Shown here piece after piece: positions 1 to 5,085 of a stretch of DNA of 5,085 nt. The stretch comes from Tardiphaga sp. (GTDB lineage Bacteria; Pseudomonadota; Alphaproteobacteria; Rhizobiales; Xanthobacteraceae): contig JAQGJF010000521.1 of the NCBI GenBank assembly GCA_028290765.1, positions 1 through 5,085 of the forward strand, given 5' to 3'. The translations under genes and the position numbers were made by a program. Within the stretch, counting starts at the first letter, position 1. Each line of letters starts with the position of its first letter. The notes beneath the pieces are model-generated. The model saw only the letters and a list, made by a program, of their open reading frames with translations, ran no database searches and was not told the DNA's origin.

Positions 1-22
1 ATGACGAGGGAGTGAGAAGCCC

Positions 23-829
23 TCACCGCCCCATCAACTGATCGGCAAAATACCCGATCGTCTTGCGGTAGATCGTGGCCCTGTTCCACTCGCGCATCGC
101 CTCGAAATTCGCGGTGCCTTCGCCGTAAGGCGCGCCCATCTTGAAGCCCGAGGTGTGTAACAGGTTGGCGGTGGAAGCGAGTACGTCGGGCACGCTGTGG
201 CGCAGATCGACATGGCCGTTGCCGTCGAAATCGACGCCGTACTTAATGTAGGACGACGGCAAAAATTGCGTCTGGCCGATTTCGCCGGCAAAGGCGCCGA
301 TCAGATCGCGCAGCGGCAGGTCGCCGCGTTGCAGGATCTTCAGGGCGGCCAGCAACTCGCCCTGGAACAGCTCGGTGCGGCGGCAATCATGCGCCATGGT
401 GGCGAGCGTGCGGATCACCGGCATCTTGCCGATGTCGCCCTTGCCGAAATCGGATTCCAGCCCCCAGATCGCGACGATAATCTGCCGCGGCACGCCGAAC
501 TTCACCTCGATGCTCGACAACAGCGCCGCGTGGCGCTGCAGCATCGCCCGGCCGGCATTGATGCGTCCCGGACCGACGCGGGTCGAGACATATTGCTCAA
601 AGCTCTTGTTGAAGGTGCCGCGCTGGCGCCGGTCGAAATTGAGCACCGTCGGATCCTGCGTGACGCCCGACAGCGCCTGCGAGATCACGTCTTGCGAGAT
701 GCCAGCGGCTACGGCCTCGGCAGACATCGACGCCACGAAGGTGTTGAAATCGCCGCCGCAGCGGGCGGCGAATGAGGGGGTGGCAAAGGAGAGCGCGGCA
801 AGAATGAAGGCGAAACGTAATTTGATCAT
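23..829 (-). CDS. Lytic murein transglycosylase, MltB type, single-domain, exported
   Basis: The predicted 268-residue protein should cleave the MurNAc-GlcNAc bond of peptidoglycan in the periplasm, forming 1,6-anhydro-MurNAc ends. Residues 1-21 form a Sec signal peptide (basic MIKLR, hydrophobic core, SFA before the likely cut). Cys24 is not in a lipobox, so this is probably not a lipoprotein. The catalytic Glu is E125 in IWGLESDFGKG (121-131). GEIGQTQFLPSSY (182-194) is the family substrate-cleft motif. D200, D202, N204, H206 and D208 in VDFDGNGHVDL resemble the EF-hand-like calcium loop of E. coli Slt35/MltB. The protein ends soon after the catalytic domain and lacks the C-terminal peptidoglycan-binding domain of longer alphaproteobacterial paralogues. 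The frame stays open far upstream to about 1594, but the signal peptide and the ATG at 829 mark the real start. The ribosome site is weak (GGGAA). It is divergent from the SDR gene. The family assignment is very secure; the paralogue name is not. Confidence 0.95.
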   Translation of the reverse strand: MIKLRFAFILAALSFATPSFAARCGGDFNTFVASMSAEAVAAGISQDVISQALSGVTQDPTVLNFDRRQRGTFNKSFEQYVSTRVGPGRINAGRAMLQRHAALLSSIEVKFGVPRQIIVAIWGLESDFGKGDIGKMPVIRTLATMAHDCRRTELFQGELLAALKILQRGDLPLRDLIGAFAGEIGQTQFLPSSYIKYGVDFDGNGHVDLRHSVPDVLASTANLLHTSGFKMGAPYGEGTANFEAMREWNRATIYRKTIGYFADQLMGR

Positions 830-984
830 ATTGAATTTTTCCCAACGAAGAACCACTGCCAAATCAAGCCGGCTTCTAGCACCTTCCACGCCGACTTTCG
901 AGCCGACGAGGCGCCGCACCGACGCCCCGCCGGATTGCCAAAGCCGATGCGCTGTATCAGGGTTACCGAACCGATCCCGGTGCA

Positions 985-999
985 TTCCGCGAAGCGGAA
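985..999. promoter_or_regulatory. Short inverted repeat upstream of the SDR gene
   Basis: TTCCGC, a GAA spacer and GCGGAA form a perfect 6-3-6 inverted repeat ending 34 bases before the SDR start codon. It could be an operator half-site pair or a small leader hairpin. A 6-bp palindrome can arise by chance in GC-rich DNA, so this is only a candidate. Confidence 0.2.
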
Positions 1000-1019
1000 A
1001 CGAATTCTCTTCCCGACAT

Positions 1020-1023
1020 GGAG
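1020..1023 (+). promoter_or_regulatory. Ribosome binding site of the SDR gene
   Basis: GGAG lies 10 bases before the ATG at 1034. It supports this start, which also places the glycine-rich cofactor motif at the usual distance from the N-terminus of a classical SDR. Confidence 0.55.
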
Positions 1024-1033
1024 TTGATCCTCG

Positions 1034-1876
1034 ATGACGACGATCCGTGGGGCTGCGGCCGCCGTCACCGGCGCCGCCAGTGGCATCGGCCGGGCGCTGG
1101 CGCTCGAGCTTTCGGCACGCGGCTGCGACCTGGCGCTGGCGGACCGCGACGAGGCCGGGCTGCAGGCGGTCGCCGCGGAAATCAAGCGCCTGCATGCGTC
1201 GAAAGTCACGGTCCACCGCGTCGACGTGGCGGAGCCGGCGCAGATCGAGGAATTCGCGCGAGCCGCGACCGCCGGCCATCCCGGCCTCAACATCGTCATC
1301 AACAATGCCGGCGTCGCCTTGTTCGGCCAGTTCAACGAAATCGACCAGGCGCAGATGGAATGGTTGATGAACATCAATTTCTGGGGCGTGGTGCGCACGA
1401 CGCGCGCGTTGCTGCCGCATCTGGCCACACAGCGCGAGGCCCACATCGTCAACCTGTCGAGCATTTTTGGCATCGTCGCACCGCCCGGACAATCGGCGTA
1501 CGCGGCGGCGAAATTCGCCGTGCGCGGGTTTTCGGAAGCCCTGCGCCATGAGCTGCAGATGGCGGCAAGCCCGGTTCGGTTGTCGGTGGTGCATCCCGGC
1601 GGCGTCGCCACCAATATCGCGCGCAACGCCCGCACCGGCACCGGGATAACCGACAACTCGCGGCGCGCCCAGGCGATCGAGCGGTTCGATGCAGTAGCCA
1701 AGACAAAGCCGGCCGCCGCCGCGCTCCGCATCATCCAGGGCATCGAGAACAACCAGCCGCGCATCCTGATCGGCAACGACGCGCGGTTCATGGACCTGCT
1801 GCAGCGGTTTCGGCCCGGGACTTATTGGAAGGTGATGGCGCGGCGAATCGAGAAGATGGCGAAGGCGGGGAAGTAA
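1034..1876 (+). CDS. SDR family NAD(P)-dependent oxidoreductase
   Basis: This is a 280-residue classical short-chain dehydrogenase/reductase, expected to be cytosolic and to oxidise an alcohol or reduce a carbonyl using NAD(P)(H). The Rossmann cofactor motif TGAASGIG is at 12-19, the structural NNAG at 90-93, and the catalytic tetrad is N115 (in NINFWG), S143 (NLSS), Y156 and K160 (SAYAAAKFAV). HPGGVATNI at 187-195 is the usual segment after beta-6. D37 at the end of beta-2 favours NAD, although the following R38 could also accommodate NADP; the sequence does not settle this. After about residue 240 there is a tail (RILIGNDARFMDLL, then a basic C-terminus) seen in some proteobacterial SDRs of unknown substrate. 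The gene converges on the TPR gene with 16 bases between stops and is not in an operon here. The family is certain; the substrate cannot be inferred. Confidence 0.95.
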   Translation: MTTIRGAAAAVTGAASGIGRALALELSARGCDLALADRDEAGLQAVAAEIKRLHASKVTVHRVDVAEPAQIEEFARAATAGHPGLNIVINNAGVALFGQFNEIDQAQMEWLMNINFWGVVRTTRALLPHLATQREAHIVNLSSIFGIVAPPGQSAYAAAKFAVRGFSEALRHELQMAASPVRLSVVHPGGVATNIARNARTGTGITDNSRRAQAIERFDAVAKTKPAAAALRIIQGIENNQPRILIGNDARFMDLLQRFRPGTYWKVMARRIEKMAKAGK

Positions 1877-1892
1877 CTTCCGTCGGCAGCGG

Positions 1893-3185
1893 TCAGGGCA
1901 GCAGCTTCTCCAGTTCCGCGATGCCTTCCTTCAGTCCGGGCAATTCGTCCGCGGCGGGCAGCAGCAGGCGCAGGCTGTCGACGAAGGTCTGGCCCTGCCA
2001 GTCGTGCTCGGTCTGCGCAAAACCTTGCATGGCGGTATCGAGGAACGCCTTCTTGTCGCCCTGATAGAGCCTGATCTCGGCCAGATCGAAGAAACACCAC
2101 GGCTTGTCGAAAGCCGGAAGCTGCTTCGACTGTCCTTCGCGGACGCTGGCGGCGCGCATCAGCGCCACCTTGTCCGCCCCCGACAGCGCCAGACGGCCGT
2201 TGATCTGCGCGCGCAGTTTCAGCGCATTGAGCAGCGGATAGGGATGGCCGCCGGAAACCTTCAGCGACTGCTCATACGCGGCAAGCGCATCAGGAAAGCG
2301 TTGCGCGCGCTTGAGAATGCCGCCAAGGGAGGCAGAGGCATCGAAATCCCTGGGGTTTATTTCGATGGCGCGGCGCAGGGAGGCTTCACCCGGCGCCGGA
2401 TCGACATCCATCGGCTGCTTGGCGATCTGCGCAAGCTTGTTTTCAACAATCCCCCTCTCGCGCCACGCTTCGCCATAGGTCGGCGACGCCGCGGTCGCCC
2501 CCGTGAACTGCTCCAGCGCCTCGTCCCAGATGCCGCGATCCCGGCACAACAGGCCGAGCTTCATGCGCGGCAGCGGATTGTTCGGATCGGTCGCGACTGC
2601 GGCGCGATAGACGTCCATCGCGCCGGTCCAGTCCGAACTCCGGATCTTGTTTTCGGCCTGCTGCAGCAGTTCATCGATCTGCCCGGATTCCCGCTGCAGG
2701 TTGAGTGCCAACCGCACCGGACTGTCCAGCCGGTTTCGCACCAGCGACTCGGTCAGCACCCGGGTGATCAGCTCGCGCGACTTGGCCGCTTCATCGGCCG
2801 GCGTATACTCATAGGGAAAAGCCTTGATCGAGCTGATGTCGAACGGTGGCGCAGCCTTGCCCTGTCGAAAAATCGCCGTGCCCGCCTCGCGCGCGCGGTG
2901 CCGCGCGCCGAGTTCGTAGGCGACGTTGAAGTTCAGCCCGCTGATGTCGGCAAGTGCGAAGCGCGAATATTCCAGATACTGGAACATCTCGAGCTTGATG
3001 TCGCCGGCGTAGAAGTCCTTGTCGGTGCGGCGGGGGTCCAGTCTGCCGCCCTCCGGCAACGTGACGGCGGTGATCGCCGGGACAAAGATGTCGTCGTAAA
3101 GGGCGTCGAAATCGACCATCTGCTCGCCGACGGGCTTCTTGCCGAACGGCATGATGACGAAACAGATTTTTGAATAATCCATCAT
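1893..3185 (-). CDS. Nucleoside 2-deoxyribosyltransferase-like domain protein with tetratricopeptide repeats
   Basis: Counted from the ATG at 3185, this is a 430-residue, apparently cytosolic protein with two parts. Residues 1 to about 150 resemble the nucleoside 2-deoxyribosyltransferase-like fold found beside TRAFs-binding/DUF4071-type and TPR regions: CFVIMPFG at 8-15, a GDI...MF helix near 61-67, then ADISGLNFNVAYELGARH at 79-96. D80 and E91 match the Asp and nucleophilic Glu positions of the family, so catalysis is possible. PFDI (114-117) and DSPV (154-157) are further family landmarks. From about residue 175 to 315 there are TPR-like helical pairs, for example around DWTGAMDVYRAAVATDPNNP, WDEALEQF, ASLRRAIEINP and FPDALAAYEQSLKV. 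The C-terminus is helical with no recognised domain. GAGG at 3195-3192 supports a start at 3185 or at the adjacent ATG at 3182; in-frame ATG 3197 and TTG 3209 are less likely. No signal peptide or membrane segment is seen. Substrate and role are unknown; a nucleotide-sensing or stress role is only inference. Confidence 0.85.
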   Translation of the reverse strand: MMDYSKICFVIMPFGKKPVGEQMVDFDALYDDIFVPAITAVTLPEGGRLDPRRTDKDFYAGDIKLEMFQYLEYSRFALADISGLNFNVAYELGARHRAREAGTAIFRQGKAAPPFDISSIKAFPYEYTPADEAAKSRELITRVLTESLVRNRLDSPVRLALNLQRESGQIDELLQQAENKIRSSDWTGAMDVYRAAVATDPNNPLPRMKLGLLCRDRGIWDEALEQFTGATAASPTYGEAWRERGIVENKLAQIAKQPMDVDPAPGEASLRRAIEINPRDFDASASLGGILKRAQRFPDALAAYEQSLKVSGGHPYPLLNALKLRAQINGRLALSGADKVALMRAASVREGQSKQLPAFDKPWCFFDLAEIRLYQGDKKAFLDTAMQGFAQTEHDWQGQTFVDSLRLLLPAADELPGLKEGIAELEKLLP

Positions 3186-3191
3186 CGCTCG

Positions 3192-3195
3192 CCTC
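3192..3195 (-). promoter_or_regulatory. Ribosome binding site deciding the start of the TPR gene
   Basis: GAGG, read on the minus strand from 3195 to 3192, is 6 bases before the ATG at 3185 and 9 before the ATG at 3182. Both spacings work. The site argues against the upstream in-frame ATG (3197) and TTG (3209), which have no comparable purine-rich site. Confidence 0.5.
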
Positions 3196-3220
3196 ATCGC
3201 AGTGAGCAATCTAAGCGTTT

Positions 3221-3249
3221 ATCATCATACAGTCTCAATCCTCGGTCAA
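3221..3249 (-). promoter_or_regulatory. Candidate sigma-70 promoter of the TPR gene
   Basis: On the minus strand, TTGACC (3249-3244) matches the -35 consensus in five of six positions. A 17-base spacer leads to GATGAT (3226-3221), a four-of-six match to the -10 consensus. TATGAT (3229-3224) is a better -10 hexamer but only 14 bases from the -35. Transcription would start near 3214, giving a leader of about 30 bases before the ATG at 3185. This was read by eye, without a score. Confidence 0.4.
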
Positions 3250-3255
3250 GGATTG
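3236..3255. promoter_or_regulatory. Inverted repeat overlapping the -35 box of the TPR gene promoter (possible operator)
   Basis: CAATCCT (3236-3242), a 6-base spacer and AGGATTG (3249-3255) form a perfect 7-bp inverted repeat. The candidate -35 hexamer TTGACC (minus strand, 3249-3244) lies inside the element, the usual place for a repressor site. No regulator gene is adjacent within the window, and I do not recognise the motif as belonging to a named regulator family. A weak RNA hairpin is the alternative reading. Confidence 0.35.
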
Positions 3256-3392
3256 TTCAGGCCTGCGCAGCACTCGTCGTCGTGCGCGAACTCGCCTCGG
3301 GTCGGTCCGGATCGCGGTATGGCGCGGCCGCTGCCGAAGCGATACCGATGCGCGCCCGCGCCGGGAGCCTGGTCAGGCGACAGCATTAACGC

Positions 3393-3409
3393 TCTGGAAG
3401 GTTTCCAGA
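3393..3409. promoter_or_regulatory. Inverted repeat in the TPR-DUF2798 intergenic region
   Basis: TCTGGAA, a GGT spacer and TTCCAGA form a perfect 7-3-7 inverted repeat, 180 bases before the DUF2798 start. A 3-base loop makes a stable RNA hairpin less likely than a binding site for a dimeric regulator. No T-tract follows on either strand, so it is not a terminator. Its function is unknown. Confidence 0.3.
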
Positions 3410-3529
3410 ATCATCGACAGAACTTTCGCTGGCACGCTCTCGCCCGACCGGCTATGGAGACCTTGCTGCGCTTTGCGCACCGTAAGCGTCTCACGTCAGG
3501 CAACGCATTCAACCCGGTCGGCTCGACTT

Positions 3530-3556
3530 GGAGGAATGCCCATGTGCCACCCGTGA
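3530..3556 (+). promoter_or_regulatory. Strong Shine-Dalgarno followed by a five-codon minimal reading frame
   Basis: GGAGG at 3530-3534 is followed after 7 bases by ATG at 3542, then TGC CAC CCG and TGA (Met-Cys-His-Pro, stop at 3556). An in-frame ATG at 3536 would add two residues but lies too close to the Shine-Dalgarno. The stop is 33 bases before the DUF2798 start codon, where a leader peptide would sit. The site is a better ribosome binding match than that of DUF2798 itself. It may be chance; only its position and spacing support it. Confidence 0.2.
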
Positions 3557-3589
3557 TTTGACCGACCGAATTTCAAGAAGAGTGAACTG

Positions 3590-3862
3590 ATGAACCTGCT
3601 TCGCATTCCGCGTCCGCGCGGAAAGCTGCCGGCGCGCTACGCGTCGGTCGTAATGCCACTGGTGCTGTCGCTGCTGATGACCTTTGTCGTCTCGGCGATC
3701 TCGACGCTGAAGAGCCTCGGTGCAACGCCTGCCTTTGTCGCCACCTGGCCCATCGCATGGGCATTGTCGTGGCTGGTGGCGTTTCCCACCCTGCTCGCCT
3801 TGCTGCCGCTGGTCCGGCGTATCGTCGCGCTCGTCGTCGCCCCGCCGTCCGCGCCGGGATAA
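3590..3862 (+). CDS. DUF2798-type small two-helix inner membrane protein
   Basis: This is a 90-residue protein with a short basic N-terminus (RIPRPRGKLPARYA) and two hydrophobic segments, about residues 19-40 and 49-75, joined by a short loop (KSLGATPAF). The pattern KLPARYA...VMPLVLSLLMTFVVSAISTL, then a TW...AW..SW.VAFPTLL helix, a conserved-looking Pro and VRRIV, matches my recollection of the DUF2798 family, which is common in proteobacteria and has no known function. The basic N-terminus suggests that both ends face the cytoplasm. The length is typical and the protein looks intact. A purine-rich AAGAAGAG ends 7 bases before the ATG and serves as the ribosome site. It is divergent from the TPR gene and convergent with rpoD, so it is probably transcribed alone. 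No clear promoter was seen upstream. Confidence 0.85.
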   Translation: MNLLRIPRPRGKLPARYASVVMPLVLSLLMTFVVSAISTLKSLGATPAFVATWPIAWALSWLVAFPTLLALLPLVRRIVALVVAPPSAPG

Positions 3863-3884
3863 CCGATGAGTTTCAATGACAAAC

Positions 3885-3912
3885 GAAAGGGCGGCATCGC
3901 TGCCGCCCTTTC
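3885..3912 (-). terminator. Rho-independent terminator of rpoD, possibly shared with the DUF2798 gene
   Basis: A perfect 12-bp stem (GAAAGGGCGGCA with its complement) and a 4-base loop lie 23 bases past the rpoD stop and 22 bases past the DUF2798 stop. On the minus strand the GC-rich stem closes with CCCTTTC and runs into GTTTGTC, a modest T-rich tail, so it best serves rpoD. On the plus strand the stem also ends in CCCTTTC but A-rich sequence follows, so termination of the DUF2798 transcript there would be weaker. Confidence 0.85.
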
Positions 3913-3935
3913 AGATAATGGCGCGGTGCGCGCGA

Positions 3936-5085
<1,150 letters not shown>

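Larger units (their letters stand above)
830..1033. other. Divergent intergenic region between the transglycosylase and SDR genes
   Basis: These 204 bases must hold the promoters of both divergent genes. I see no convincing -35/-10 pair in either direction. TTGCCA (935-940) and TATCAG (955-960) are only 14 bases apart, which is too close. A short perfect palindrome lies at 985-999 and is listed separately. Long open frames cross the region on both strands, but they are extensions or antisense shadows of the flanking genes. Confidence 0.6.
3210..3589. other. Long intergenic region between the TPR gene and the DUF2798 gene
   Basis: This stretch of about 380 bases separates two divergent genes and is long for such a compact neighbourhood. 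It holds the candidate promoter and operator of the TPR gene at its left end, a second inverted repeat at 3393-3409, and a tiny reading frame behind a strong Shine-Dalgarno at 3530-3556. A GTG-initiated plus-strand frame of 119 codons (3202-3561) crosses it, but its product resembles nothing I know, is rich in Arg, Pro and Ala, and begins inside the leader of the TPR gene, so I do not call it. No tRNA cloverleaf or recognised small RNA was found by eye. Confidence 0.6.

Noticed and set aside
830..1594. Minus-strand open frame extending the transglycosylase upstream by 255 codons
   Set aside because: It lies antisense to the SDR gene, is Arg-rich and has no domain. The signal peptide beginning at 829 fixes the true N-terminus.
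826..1791. 321-codon minus-strand open frame across the SDR gene
   Set aside because: It is an antisense shadow of a well-supported SDR with complete catalytic motifs, and its product is low-complexity and unrecognisable.
1869..1881. Hairpin GGAAG-TAA-CTTCC around the SDR stop codon as a terminator between convergent genes
   Set aside because: The stem is only 5 bp with a 3-base loop and there is no T-tract on either strand.
2004..3173. 389-codon plus-strand open frame opposite the TPR gene
   Set aside because: It mirrors the codon pattern of the TPR gene in a high-GC genome; the minus-strand product has clear domains and this one has none.
3430..3445. TGGCACG resembling the -24 element of a sigma-54 promoter upstream of DUF2798
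   Set aside because: The -12 element at the required spacing reads CGCC instead of TTGC, so the essential second half is missing.
3202..3561. 119-codon plus-strand frame starting at GTG in the intergenic region
   Set aside because: It has no Shine-Dalgarno, overlaps the TPR gene leader, shows no recognisable motif and has no coding-like third-position bias.

Overview
The window looks like a chromosomal housekeeping region of a high-GC alphaproteobacterium, most likely Bradyrhizobium or a close relative (Rhodopseudomonas, Afipia group). This rests on the strong G/C bias at third codon positions, the RpoD sequence, and the recognisable flavour of the DUF2798 and short MltB-type proteins. No tRNA, rRNA, CRISPR array, insertion sequence or phage gene is visible. 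Genus is inference from memory; no search was run.

Five protein genes account for almost all of the sequence, and their strands alternate. (1) Minus, 23-829: an exported single-domain MltB-type lytic murein transglycosylase. (2) Plus, 1034-1876: a classical short-chain dehydrogenase/reductase (SDR), divergent from gene 1 across about 200 bases. (3) Minus, 1893-3185: a two-domain protein with an N-terminal nucleoside 2-deoxyribosyltransferase-like domain and C-terminal tetratricopeptide repeats; it converges on the SDR with only 16 bases between stop codons. (4) Plus, 3590-3862: a 90-residue two-helix membrane protein of the DUF2798 type, separated from gene 3 by about 400 non-coding bases. 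(5) Minus, 3936 to beyond the right edge: the C-terminal 382 residues of the primary sigma factor RpoD, converging on gene 4. A strong hairpin lies between genes 4 and 5.

Because neighbouring genes alternate in strand, no operon lies within the window and each gene probably has its own promoter. The genes do not form an obvious pathway. The transglycosylase acts on peptidoglycan in the periplasm, the SDR is a cytosolic oxidoreductase of unknown substrate, RpoD directs bulk transcription, and DUF2798 proteins have no known function.

The least ordinary gene is the deoxyribosyltransferase-like/TPR protein. It keeps the Asp and Glu positions expected of an active nucleoside-processing fold, and its putative promoter is overlapped by a perfect 7-6-7 inverted repeat that could be an operator. 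The intergenic region between it and DUF2798 also holds a second perfect inverted repeat and a very short reading frame behind a near-ideal Shine-Dalgarno sequence. These are candidates only. I see no firm evidence of a complete new multi-gene system.
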